Position numbers and translations under genes: made by a program. A stretch of DNA of 64,000 nt. Origin: Costus lasius. Lineage: Eukaryota; Streptophyta; Magnoliopsida; Zingiberales; Costaceae. Shown in pieces: positions 11,080 through 22,545 of this stretch. The notes beneath the pieces were generated by a model. The model searched no databases. It was not told where the DNA came from and saw only the letters and a program-made list of their open reading frames with translations. The first letter of the stretch is position 1. Every line of letters begins with the position of its first letter. Location of the stretch: NCBI GenBank assembly GCA_027563935.2, contig CM050453.2, positions 10,930,001 through 10,994,000 of the forward strand. The letters run 5' to 3'.

Positions 11080-12441
11080 GACCTCCTAGTAGAAATAACT
11101 CCTGTGTAATCACTATTAGAAAACGATTCAACCCTTATGTTATATATTTTTTTGTATAACAATCTTTTTTCCTGAAGCACCTTTAGAATAATGAAAAATG
11201 CATAGAATAACCTCCCAAGATTGTCTTAGCTATTACAACTTTTAATGGAAAACACCAATGGCTAAAGAATTATCTAGCTTAGTAATATTAAGAAATGTAA
11301 GCTTTTCTATGATGTCTAGTAAGATCAACCTTCTCTAAAATCTGCTTGTATCCTAGTTTCTAACTTGAAGGCGTCTTAGGTTTTCAAACAAACATGTAAG
11401 TGTTTCTCCATAAGTCTAAAAGTTCTATGACAAACTCTTCCTATGAGAAAGAGAGATATCATGAGCTTGATAAGTAACTTTAATCTCAAGGAACTAACAA
11501 GGTTTACCAAGTTCTTTAGTAACAAAATGATCATGGAGATTTCTTAGTGTCTAAAATCCCCTAGGTATCGCCATCAATAAGTAAAATATAATCCACATAA
11601 GCAATAAGAATAGAATCAAGTGTGTTAGTAGAATCTACAGAAATTTGGTAGGAGAAGGACAATCTAGGTAATAGTCTAATAGATAGAAGGTTCGTAAAAA
11701 ATTATGGAACATAGAATACATCTGCCAAGGAGAGAGTTGTGTTAGTAGAAACTTAACTCGTACTGTTAACAATAACACAAAACCGCCAACAACAGACAAA
11801 AGAGGAAATGAAGTATCAAATGTGAGATGTTAAAATAAACTACAATTACTTGTTAGATGAGATAAAGCTTTAGAATCTAAGATCCATACGGCCCTAGAAG
11901 AAGTCAAAGATACCGATAGATAGTTGGATAATAGGCAACAAAAATTTTGAAGGAGATGCCAGTGTCCTAAAGGCAGACCAAGTGAGATGCTCATGCTAAG
12001 TAGTTAAGATGGTTATAATAGAAATAGACTAAGATGAGGACGAGACTAGAGGACTAATATCTTAAACTAGTTTAGCCTAAAAATTATACATAAACTTTCT
12101 TCAATGTTACTCTGAGTGATGATTGGAGCAATTAGTGTAGATGCAAGTGTAGTGAATTGTGGTCATCACCATAGTCCCAATACATATAAGTGTGCCCACC
12201 CCTAATACTAGATGATGCAGCTAAAGTAGCACTCACCGAAAGAATCAAGGAGGGAAAAAGAGCAGGAACAATAGGGGATGCATGCAAAAGCCAAACAAAA
12301 GCAATATGAAGACAAAAAATGGAGATATCTGAGCAATTATGTATGAATAGTAGCATTAGTGGCAGGTTCAAATAGATACTTGACTATCATAAAGACTTTC
12401 TATTAATTAATTAGGTCTAAAATCCTATCAATGAGGGTTGA
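11080..12441 (-). mobile_element. Degenerate Ty1/Copia element, internally deleted
   Basis: On the minus strand, 11849-11893 encodes VWILDSKALSHLTS, a decayed Copia protease motif (WILDSGAxxHMT). Positions 11561-11620 encode LDSILIAYVDYILLIDGDT, the reverse transcriptase active-site region (YVDD). Only about 250 bp separate them, whereas an intact element has integrase between, so the middle has been lost. Stops and frameshifts occur throughout. LTRs were not identified. Confidence 0.7.
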
Positions 12442-12449
12442 CGTTCACT

Positions 12450-12853
12450 TAGGGGTGTCAATGGGTACCCGACTTCGCGGGTACCTGACCCGACCCGACC
12501 CGTTTATGGCGGGTTCGGGTACCCGATTAGCTAATCGGGTCGGGTTCGGGTTTACTCCCATGGGTACCCGCGGGTACCCGATACCCGATTATATATAATA
12601 AAAAATATATATTTATATTTATATTTATATATTTATATAATAACATGATTTTTATAAATATATTTATTATTATTATTATTATTTTATAGTTATATTTTTT
12701 AAAAATAATTTAAAAATAAATATTTTAATTTAAACGGGTACCCGCGGGTACCCGTTTAAATACCCGACTCGAGTTTAACCGGGTTCGGGTTTGGGTCGGG
12801 TCGGGTTCGAGTTTGGCCAAAAAGGGCAGGTACCCGACCCGTTGACATCCCTA
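12450..12853. mobile_element. hAT-type MITE, 404 bp, with perfect 8-bp target duplication
   Basis: The ends are TAGGGGTGTCAATGGGTACC and, reverse complemented, TAGGGATGTCAACGGGT. The flanking CGTTCACT is present exactly at 12442-12449 and 12854-12861. The ends are rich in GGGTACCCG palindromes and the core is AT-rich. The 8-bp duplication and TAGGGGTGTCAA-type end are those of plant hAT non-autonomous elements. Confidence 0.92.
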
Positions 12854-12861
12854 CGTTCACT

Positions 12862-14295
12862 CATATCATCCAACATCTTTTAAACCATATGATAGTAATG
12901 AAATAATCTTCAATCTTGCTTAAGGTTGAAGATGTTTTTTTTAATTTTTTAAACATGGTACATATTCGAACACAGGGAAATAAGTGTACCAAGGGTGTCT
13001 CATATTTATTTAGCCATCTTGAGGAACATAACTATGCATGCAATATTGAGTTAGATGTTGTTGGGGAAACAAGAAACATAGTCAAACACTACTATGAGTG
13101 GTACAAGACATCCTTAGATTCCAAATATAGGATTCAGGATGTTTTTCCTTTCATGAGAATAAACAAACTAAAAGAGACATCTAGCCCAGAGGAGATAGTA
13201 TTATTGAGTTTAATAGTGGAAATGAATGTAGGAGGGGATCCGGAGAAAGAGACTAGCACTAGAGAAAAATCTGTAAGAGCAAGGAAAATATAGGAGAAGG
13301 AAAGAAGGTGGCAGCATGTGATAGAAAGAAGGTGGCAAGAAGTGGTGAGAAGAGGAGAGATGGTGTGCAGGTGCAAGAGGAAGGGAGAGAACCAAATTTA
13401 ATATCAAGTTGAACTAAAAGATTAGAAACATGTTAAACAATGAGAGTACACATGTTATGTACTAGAAGGACAAATTAATTAAGAAACTCAATAAGGGAGA
13501 AAGTGCTAACTTGCAACTTATGTTATCAAAGTATCTAAGAGAGTAAATACTCAAGTATGTTACTCATATGCATTAGGTTAAGAAAAAGTTTTCGTGAATT
13601 GAATTATCAAAACTGCACGTATAAAACATTTAGTCAGTTAGAAGGATGAGACTGTAATATGATCCTACTAATAGGAATTAAATTATTGTTGTTGACATGA
13701 AATTGATTTTGATGCTAGCAATTATGCTTTTATAATGACTTGTGGATGTAGCCTAAATATGAGAAGCTTAATAACTCATTATGAGTATATGAATTACTAT
13801 TTTTTAATTTAAAATTGTCAACTTCCTTTAATGTAAATTATTTCATGCTCAATGTATATTTATGAAATGATTTACAATTGTTAATATATAATAATTACAT
13901 CTTAATGAGTATTTGTCTATACACCCATTGAGTGATCAGCTTTGTTTTCAGATTTTAGCAAACACTTTTGCATCATAGTGAGATTTGGAGGGTTTGAGTA
14001 TAATAGAGAGTTGCAATATTCAGATTATTTTTACATGTGATAATTAAAATTAATGTTTGTACTTGTGCAAGCATGCACATTTTCTTTTGGTGTACATTTA
14101 GGTTTTTAGAGTATGATTGTAATATTAAGTTATGTTTTACTTTGGCTTTTGCCCATTTGCTAGTTTAAATGGATAGATATGTAGTGTTAAATTTTCTGCT
14201 CTTGGTGTGTCATGACATTTATTATCGTTAGTAGTACAATTATCTTTTTTGCTTGCTATATTACTTCAAAAGTTAAACTTTCTATAAAATAGTGT
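12862..14295. other. AT-rich intergenic segment with an unassigned 125-codon frame
   Basis: No transposon ends or RNA genes were recognised. The frame at 12916-13293 (+) has a mixed amino-acid composition (it contains KCTKGVSYLFSHLEEHNYAC) but matches no family I know and has no supported splice partner. I do not call it a gene. Confidence 0.3.
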
Positions 14296-14299
14296 AATT

Positions 14300-14375
14300 G
14301 ATGTAACAGCAAGTGCACAACTTTGTCAAAGTAATAAAAATATCATTTTCGCGTAGTCCGAATTGTCAAGTACCA
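14300..14375 (-). repeat. Fragment of the 1.4-kb LTR family
   Basis: The segment matches the start of the solo LTR at 7962: GCAAGTGCAC, then AAAGTAATAAAA, then TTGTCAAGTACC in the same spacing. It abuts the Copia integrase remnant. It is a truncated relic. Confidence 0.5.
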
Positions 14376-16104
14376 ACTTTTGTTAATAATTATTGTCTTT
14401 AAATTCTATTTCTACTATTCATTGTGAGACATGCCAACATGGCACGCAACATTTGTATGTCTTTTATTAGTAATACATATCCTTTTAAGTTAGTACATTA
14501 TGATATTTGGGGCTCCAACTTTACATCTATTTTGTCAAGTTTTTCTTACTTTGTAACTTTTGTTGATGATTATTCTCACAAAAGTTAGTTATGTCTTTTA
14601 AAGATTGTTTCTTGCATTTATTTTGTCTTTTACAAATTTTATAAAGAAATCAAGAATTAGTTTGACATATTTATTAAAGTTCTACAAACTAATAATGGTA
14701 AAGAAAACGTATAGGCTTCCTTTATCATGTTTTGCTTCTCTTTGGATATTATTCATTAGACTACATGTCCTTACACTTCTCAGCATAATAGTGTAGTTAA
14801 ATAAAAGAATTATCACCTTCTTGATATAACACATGTTATAATGTTTCATATGTGCATCCCTCGATCATACTAAGGTATTATCATTTTATTAATTAGATAC
14901 CTTTGACTTCTTAGATGGATAGTTTTCCTTTTATCATCATTTTCCAAGTTACTCTGCTTTTCTTAGTCTCTTCATGTTTTTGGCTCTACTTATTTTGTTC
15001 ATGCCCTTATCATGAATCATGACAAATTGAGCCCTCAATTTGTATAGTGTATTTTTCTTCAATACACTTGTACATAAAAGGGTATTGATGTTATGATTTT
15101 TTTTTTTTTTTGACATAGGTAAGTAACAAAGGCGAGGGTTGACCCCAAGACCATGTTGTCAACAACTAAGATTCTTATCAGTTTAACACCTCTACATTTT
15201 AGACTTTTCTCTACCATTTAGGTTTGTCTAGTCTTCTTTTATGTCATTTGTATCATTTTTTGTTTCCTTACCTTTATAGCTTAATGTCCATTACTAATGA
15301 CCCTCTTCTAGACATACCACCAACCCAATGTCATCTATAGTCACAGGTCTTCTCCATACAATTGTATAATAGACATCACCACACTCAATTACCACCATTG
15401 TGTCCTTCAAATGTTGGACAACCACCTTCATATCTTAATTTACCTATCACCTTTAGGAAAAGTACCTAGTCTACTACTAAACATATAATTTATTATTATA
15501 TTACTTATGACCATTTGTCTCCCACTTTTAGTATTTACCTTATCCTTGTTTGTTATAAAGATACCTAAAAGCCAATACGAAGCTATGCATAGTTCTTAGT
15601 GGAAGCAAGCTATGGATGATGAGATGGAGTTTTTAACCTCTTTAAGGTAGTTAGGAACTTGTCCAAAGCCACATGTTATTAGGTTTGTTGCATCATTGCA
15701 CGTAGGTGAGTTTACATAGTTAAGTATAATTTTGACGGTATTATTTAACAGTATAAGACATGACAGATATCGAAGGGTTTAACTCAAACTTATGAAGTGG
15801 ATTCCTTTGAGACCTTTCTTAGGTCACTAAGTTATACTCTATAAGAGTATAATTCTTATTAGCTACTAATTGAAATTAGAACTTGTTCTATGGATTAGAA
15901 TAATGCTTTCTAATATAATGACCTTGTTAAAAATGCTTATATGAAGCAACCTCTCTCCAATATGTTGGCCAGAGGAAGAAAAAAAATATGTAAACTCAAG
16001 AAAACTATGTATAGAAAAAAAAAAGGAGTATGGCTTGATAAGTTCTCTTGCAAGAGTCTTGAATATAAATCATTCTTTTTTTATTAGACAATACTATTGT
16101 TATT

Positions 16105-18700
16105 TGTTACGGGCCCAGTGTCTTAGTAGGTTATACATAAAGCGGATCCGGGTTAGTTTGTCATACCCGGTTCACTAGTAGGAAAAAGGGTATAAATAAG
16201 GGCCTAGGGTGGTTAGAGTTAAGATTTGTCAAGTATTTTATTTTATCTACTTGGGCGTGTTTTGCACGAGGTTTTATCAATTGGTCCGACCTACCGGATC
16301 GATCGCTGGGAAACCGGTGGTCCGGCGACGGATAAAGGCGGAAGAGATTCCGTTATCGGTATTAGATCTACACGACGGATCTATTATCATTGATCAAGCC
16401 GATAAAGAAACCCTAGGGAGGAGATAATCGAACCCTAGGGAGGAGTCTATCAATTCGAGGCGGTTCATTCAAGTAGGCATCTTCGCATCTAGACGGTGTC
16501 TTCTTTCTTCCCAGGTGGACGAAAGCTTCAGCATCCAGAAACATTGAAAGCTTCAGACGGCGACATCCTTCCCAGGCGACGATCTCAGGAGACTTGGCGG
16601 CGTCCGAAGACGTTGGCGGAAGGTTCCTTTTTTGACGTTGGAGGCGGGCGACGAGAGTCTTCTTCCGCCGCTCTTTTCCTTCCCACCCACATTTGTAGGC
16701 GGATCGATGGCGAGCTTCGGCACCGATTGGCAGACTCCAAGCGATCTCGCCCGTAACTAGGCTGCTGGCGGCGTCGATACAGCGCGGCGTCGGAGGTCTT
16801 CTGGAAGCGTTGCATCAGACGACCAACGGTGGAGGCAACGTCGACGCTCCCCTTTCTCCCAGAACCCTAGCCAGCGACAGAAGAAGTGGCCGGTGAAGTT
16901 GGCGGCCGGAACCCTAGCCGGCGGCAGGCACAACTGGCCAGTGAAGCAAGTGCGAGCAGCGGGACGCTGGGCTTGAAGAGGTACTGTAGCTAGGTATAAA
17001 AAAAATTATTACTGTGCAAGTACTGTTGCACCGGAAAAAAAAACTTGAAAAGATGACAACGAGAAGTGAGGCTCGATTGGAGGTTTTGGAGAAGACCATG
17101 ATAGAAGTGCAGAGTTCTCCTGCAATTATGCAGGAGAAACTCCAATCGGCAGGGGAGGAAAGGAGAATTGAAGCTATGGCAGCGACAGAGGAGCGGCGTC
17201 TACACCGTGAGGAGATGGCTGAAATTAATAGGCGCTAGGCTAAGATGGATCGGCACTTGGGGGTTATTGATGAGTTAAGGAACGAGATGAGGAACTTGGC
17301 CGAAACAATGAAAGGAAGGCGAAACGAGCTAAGGGAACTTCCAACAGGCTCTAATCACCGCCATGGTAAAGAGCCATACCGACCACCACAGTCACAGGAG
17401 CATTGGTCTCCACTAGAGAAAAGCATGATGCCAAATAGACTAGAAATTCTTGATGAAGACAGATGGGGAGGTAGAGTGCACTTAGGAGGAGAACCAGTTA
17501 AGGGGATGACTTCAGGAGAGAATGTACGGTGGATCCATAAGTGCATAAAGCTACCAGGATTTGATGGGACTGATCCCGTAGGATGGATTGCACGGGCTGA
17601 GCAATACTTTGATATCTAGGGGACGACAGAGGAATACAAGGTTTCGATGGCTTTCATGAATATGGAAGGCTCCACAGGACACTGGTTTCAATGGATGAGA
17701 AGAAGGATTCCCAATCTGACATGGGAAAGGCTGAAGGAAGAAATGCTACAATGCTATAGTGAGTTCCTCGCCACTTTAGCATATGAGCATCTGGCGGCCT
17801 TAGAGCAAGGTCTTCTGACTGTGATCGAGCACATAGGGGTTTTTGAGGCGATAGTTTCACATATACCTGACCTTTCTAAAGAATAGTACGTGGGTTTCTT
17901 CCTAAAAAGTTTAAACAGCAATATTAGAGAAAAAGTGATAGCCTTCTTACCCACTAATGTTATGCGAGCTATGACACTCACACGAGTCATTGAGAGAGAG
18001 TTGATTGGGGGATCCACATTACAAGGGCGGATAGGGACAGAAGGGATGGTAAGCAAAAACCAGTCAAGCAATGAGAACTACTCTTGGGGAGGAAGCCTTC
18101 CTCCTAACCGAGCTGTGCCAGATTCACCTTCCCAAGTTGTTTCAGCCTATAGTGTCTAGCAGCCAAAAAGAAGCATTAGTGTCAATTCTAGCATTACACT
18201 ACTAGCTGAGGGGAGAGGAGGTGGGTCATCCCATAATGGCTCCAAAGAGGTGGGAGTCAGTGTACATCTTCAAGCACTTATGACCGCTCTAGGAGGAGTC
18301 GAGCTATGTCCCATCAGGAATATATCAATAAAAGAGAAAAAGGGTTATGCTTCCAGTGTGATCAACCGTATCATCCAATGCATTGATGTGAGAACAAGCA
18401 ATTCTAGGTGATACTACTATCTGAAGATGAAGATATGGAGGGCGAAGATCGAGCGATTTGGGATCTAGGAGAAAGCACAAGATGAAGTTTTCAGCCTTGA
18501 GGACAAGGCTAGTTAAGAGGGGGGCAATTGTTACGGGCCCAGTGTCTTAATAGGTTATCCATAAAGCGGATCCAGGTTGGTTTGTCATACCCAGTTCGCT
18601 AGGTAGAAGAAGGGTATAAATAAGGGCCTAGGGTTAGAGTTAGGGTTTGTCAGGTATTTTGTTTTGTCTACTTGGGTGTGCTTTGCACGAGGTTCTATCA
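16105..18700 (+). mobile_element. Short LTR retrotransposon with gag only (TR-GAG type, Gypsy-like gag), 2596 bp
   Basis: The 5' LTR is 16105-16279 and the 3' LTR 18529-18700, both TGTTACGGGCCC...TATCA. The target duplication is perfect: TTATT at 16100-16104 and 18701-18705. Each LTR has a TATAAATA promoter motif (16191 in the 5' LTR). A polypurine tract AAGAGGGGGG sits just before the 3' LTR, and a TGGTCCGACC primer-site candidate just after the 5' LTR. The only coding content is gag; protease, RT and integrase are absent, so it would need enzymes in trans. By eye the LTRs differ at about 17 sites, mostly transitions, so the insertion is old. It is inserted in the Copia RT. Confidence 0.9.
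17014..18480 (+). pseudogene. Gypsy-type gag with four in-frame TAG codons
   Basis: Gag (capsid/nucleocapsid) of the TR-GAG element. One frame runs from 17014 to 18159 without frameshift and includes KLPGFDGTDPVGWIARAEQY, a conserved plant Gypsy gag motif, then GHWFQWMRRRIPNLTWERL. A CCHC zinc knuckle (CFQCDQPYHPMH*C) is near 18348-18390 after a later frame change. The likely start is ATG at 17053 (MTTRSEARL). The four interruptions are all TAG: 17236-17238, 17617-17619, 17884-17886 and 18157-18159. Comparison with the family (for example DIQGTTEEYK) suggests each was CAG. Confidence 0.75.
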
Positions 18701-18901
18701 TTATTGTTGCATTATACATGACTGATCTTCTCCACACCTGCGTTGACATTAATGGCATTTAAGAGGTTAAGAATCACTTGGAGAACAGACATATATTTCA
18801 ATTGAAATTGCTTGCAAGGTTGAACAAACACATATATGCTCAAATAAAGTATGCCTTAGATATTCTTTAAGAAACTAGTCTCTTTAGATGTAAACCTATT
18901 G

Positions 18902-18920
18902 CCCCCCCCCCCCCCCCCCC
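18902..18920. repeat. Poly-C tract, 19 bp
   Basis: An uninterrupted C run lies in the Copia RT remnant. Such homopolymers are prone to assembly and length error. Confidence 0.9.
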
Positions 18921-19020
18921 ACCCTACTATGTATCATCTGTTCCATTGATTCACAATGACTTGCTTAATTGTATCATCTGTTCCATTGCTTCACAATGAA
19001 TTGCTTAATTGTTACTAGAT

Positions 19021-19193
19021 ATGAGCATGGTTTTAAAAAATTATCCAGCATCTTGGTCCAGTTAGCTATCGGACCAGTATGCACAGTGAAAATGGCACTG
19101 TGCTATAGTAAAACTGTGTGTACTGACATATGCATGTGTCATAGTGAAATCAGTCCCTTCTCCGATTGGTACAAACCGGCGAACCGAAATTTC
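19021..19193. mobile_element. Probable small hAT-like MITE in the Copia RNase H region
   Basis: ACTAGATA flanks the segment at 19013-19020 and again just after CAAAC near 19194-19201. Inside, GGTTTTAAAAAATTATCC at one end and AAATTTCAAAC at the other resemble the CAAGGTTTTAAA family found elsewhere in the window. The terminal bases do not form a clean inverted repeat, so the call is tentative. Confidence 0.4.
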
Positions 19194-20443
19194 AAACACT
19201 AGATAGGTGATCTCTGATCTCTTATGCAGTTGAGTTGTAAGCCAATTATGCAATCACTACAATAAAATCTTTGGAAGTTGCTTTTAGGATTATTCACTAT
19301 ATAAAGAGGCACTGAGAAAGTATTTATTCTATCAGAGACATGGGCATTTGAAAATAGGATTTAACTATTACTAGATAGGAGATCTCTTTTATAGTTGAGT
19401 TGTATGCCGATTTATGTTATCACTAAAATAAAACCTTTGAAAAGTTGCTTTTAGGATTCTTCACTATATAAAAGAGGCACTAAGAAAGTATTTATTCTAT
19501 CAAAGACGTGGGCATTTGAAAATAGAATCCTATTCTAATGTCGATTGTGCAAGTAATCCAAGTAATAGGAGGTCCACATTTAGATATTGCATCTATGCTG
19601 GTGGAAACTCAGAAACTTGAAAAAGCAAGAAACTAAATGTGGTGGCTTGATCGAGCATTGAAGTTGAATAAGGAGTTGTAATTCATATTGCATGTAAGAT
19701 AATATTAGTTCATACCCTTCTCAAATATTTGAGGTTTCCGCACGATGACTTGTTGATGATATGATAATCAAGCTATATACATTGCTAATAATCTTATGTT
19801 TCATGAAAGAATTTGATGCAGATTGGCTATGGTTATTTGTAAATTAACTTATGATGCCACTTTGGCCTATTTCCATCAAAATGGACCAACCTCCAAGTTC
19901 TCTACTTACCTTCAGTACTCAAATCCTGCATTTGACGCTCAAGTCATATTACGCAGGTGTATATGGAAAGAATGCATCTGTACCTAACACTATAGGGTTT
20001 ATAAGTATTTGTATCTATGTATAGGAGGATCTTTTATCTTGAGCAATGCTCACTTATGTCAACCTAAACCATTTTTCTCCCAAACACGTTCTCTTTGTGG
20101 AGCTCATGGAGTCAACAGCTACCAAAGCTCGACAATTCTATTCAATCGTGGATTAATCAATTTATACTATTAAAAATATGTCTTAATGAGATATTCTTAT
20201 TGCCGGAGATTATGTGACTAAGCCTTATCACTGCTAAGATCTTGTAGTAGTCATTCATCATTAATATGTTTGTCATAAGTTTGATTATTTCACAACCTCT
20301 ATTCTAAGGGCTTTATTCTCTAGACCTTTTGCCAAACGGTTGCTTAAGCTATCTCCTAGGGGCTTATTAACAAGAGTTGCCTCCTAAATGCTTTCTCGTA
20401 AGGGCGAGGGAGCTAAAAGCTATCTCCTCATGTGTCCTCCTCA

Positions 20444-21870
20444 TGATTTTTTAGTGCTATTTTTACTTGTTAAATTGAGTCATAATTTAATACGTTTTCG
20501 TTAAATTTGGCTTAATTATCCACTTTCGTTCTCAATCTATAGTTTTTTCTTGTTTTTATGAAATTTTAGGAAAATGGCCCAAAATTGATAGATTTTGAAA
20601 GATTTGAAGCTAAAACACGATTCTATGTGATAATACGAAACCACCTCTCAATTTTCAAACAAAACGAATATTAAGAATATCACAATCACTTTGTCATGGC
20701 CATGACATTAGCACAAGAGCAAAGAAAATATTTGCCAAGAAAGTCACAACCAAGCCTTAAATCTTTATCATGCCCATGACTCTTTCGACAACAAAATTGT
20801 ATTCGACACCAAGGAAGTCACGACCAAACCTGTGACCATCCGTCATGTTTGTAATTCTTTTGGCAACACATTAAAAGGATGTGTCAAAGAGATCACAGTT
20901 GAGGCCATGACTTCATCCACCAAACGCAATTCCTATGCCAAGTTTGACCCAGTTTTGAGTGTTTTTCTAAAGACGAAGCTCTAAATCTATAAAAGTGAAT
21001 TCCTACAACATTTTAGGCAATTGAGAAGCACCTGGGAACAATTAAAGAGAGTTTTGGAGGCGGGGAATAATTAAAGAGAGTTTTAGAGGCCGATGAAGGC
21101 CGGAAGAGAAGAACAGTGACGAGGTAGTTTAGGATGATTAGAATTCTAGTCTAAAGCAACTAGAGTGATGATTCTTCATGGGGAAGTATTTAATTCTATT
21201 CCTTTGCATGTTTATTATCTTAAGAGTTTCGAATTGTAATTTCATAGTGTAAACTTATTTTTTCAGGATAGGGGCATAGGCTATTGTGAATCTTTATGAT
21301 TTAATACTTTGAAAGATTTTTATTTGATTTGATTGAGATTAGTTTGATTAAAGTTGTGCTTACTTCACTTGTAATTTTCTGGCCAAATATTTATAGTTGC
21401 AAGATGGATCAAAAAGGGAATCATAGTGTCTAAGATCCTATAATTGAACTTATAAGATAGATCATGAAAGTAATTCTAACTCTCCACAATTTATCTAAGA
21501 ACTTAATGAGTCTATTTGTTTTAAAATGCCACAAAAGTACGAGATCAGTTCAAATAAAAACCATGCTCCTCAGCAATATATACTTTAGGATAAATTCCCC
21601 CTAATACAATTAATTTCGCAAGAGAAAGAATTGATTTGTAATGTCATAAGGAACCAAAGTGGTGAAACAAGTCCTAAATTTAATCATATTGCTTTCCTCT
21701 AGATCCTGATTTTCGCTGACAAATTTTCTTTTATTCTGCTCTTTGGTGATTCTCCATTTAAATTCACTCAAATTGGTTTATCTAGCTAACGAAATCATGG
21801 TTAGTCGGTATTTTTGACCACTCAGTCTTTAGTTTTCGTGGGAATGATATTTTTATTATTTTGACAAAGT
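20444..21870 (+). mobile_element. Solo LTR of the 1.4-kb family, 3' truncated
   Basis: Begins TGATTTTTTAGTGC and ends near GATATTTTTATTATTTTGACAAAGT. It is colinear with the reverse complement of the copies at 7962 and 60387 (start, GGTATTTTTGACC region and ATTATTTTGACAAAG end), but lacks the final GTGCACTTGC...CA. It is directly followed by a minus-strand Copia RNase H remnant, so the right end is a rearrangement joint. Confidence 0.6.
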
Positions 21871-22545
21871 AATCTCTTATAAAATGAAAGCCAACCTCAA
21901 TATGTTTGGTTTTCTCATGAAAACTAGGTTATTTGTAATGAAAATGACAAATTGATTAACACAATACATCACCATGAGGTAAGTATACTTTAACAAAGAT
22001 CTATCATAAGATTTTTGATCTACATCATCTCACAAGTTACATGTGTTATAGCCCTGTACCCTGCTTAACAACTCGACCTAGGCATCACAATCTACTTCTT
22101 GCTCCTTGCTCCTCTCAAGTAACTAAGTCCCCTCCCCCCAACTAAACAAAGTGCAAAATCCTAAAACTAATCTCCTATCATCCACATTATCAGCATAATC
22201 CATGTTAGAGTAGGCATAAACTCTCAACTGATATTATTTCTTTAAAAAGATCTAGGGCATTTTTACGTTGACATAGTAATATGCCCTTGTTAGCCACCTT
22301 AATACCAAAAAAAATATTTGAGTTTGCCAAGATCTTTAGGACTAAAATGTGTCTCAAGATATTTTTTTAGTGACAATAGTGCCTTGGTGATTGCTCAAAA
22401 GAATATCATTCACATATATAGAATAACAATTGTACTAGTCAAATGCCGAACGAAGACAAAGTGATTAGCTTTGCTATAGTAAAATCAAGCCAACGTGGCC
22501 ACTTGTAAAAATTCATAAAACAAACTCAGGGCTCTCATACCAAGT
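21871..22545 (-). mobile_element. Degenerate Ty1/Copia fragment (RT and RNase H)
   Basis: On the minus strand the segment near 21880-21950 encodes NPVFHEKTKHIEVGFHFIRD, the conserved end of Copia RNase H. Around 22340-22440 an RT-like stretch includes NHQGTIVTKK. At its far end the minus strand reads TTGGTATGAGAGCCC, similar to the initiator-Met tRNA primer site TGGTATCAGAGCC, but it lies too close to RT for an intact element. The fragment is internally deleted. Confidence 0.6.

Larger units (their letters stand above)
14400..20280 (+). mobile_element. Degenerate Ty1/Copia element (integrase, RT, RNase H remnants), interrupted by a TR-GAG element
   Basis: Plus-strand Copia pol in decayed form. 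The integrase zinc region CETCQHGTQH is near 14420 and the integrase core PFKLVHYDIWGSNF...FVDDYSH is at about 14480-14580. The RT start SQYEAMHSS*WKQAMDDEMEF is at about 15570-15640, followed by NAYMKQPL and KLKKTMY at about 15930-16010. After the 2.6-kb insertion at 16105-18700, RT resumes with VALYMTDLLHTCVDINGI (about 18706-18760) and QIKYALDIL*ETSLFRCKPI (about 18840-18900). RNase H follows with RRSTFRYC (about 19570) and AIYIANNLMFHERI (about 19770-19815). Many stops and frameshifts mean it is dead. Both LTRs are unidentified. Confidence 0.8.

Noticed and set aside
12916..13293. 125-codon frame as a small gene
   Set aside because: It has no recognisable domain, no splice partner and no promoter signal, and it sits in a transposon-dense block. 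It is described only within the intergenic entry.
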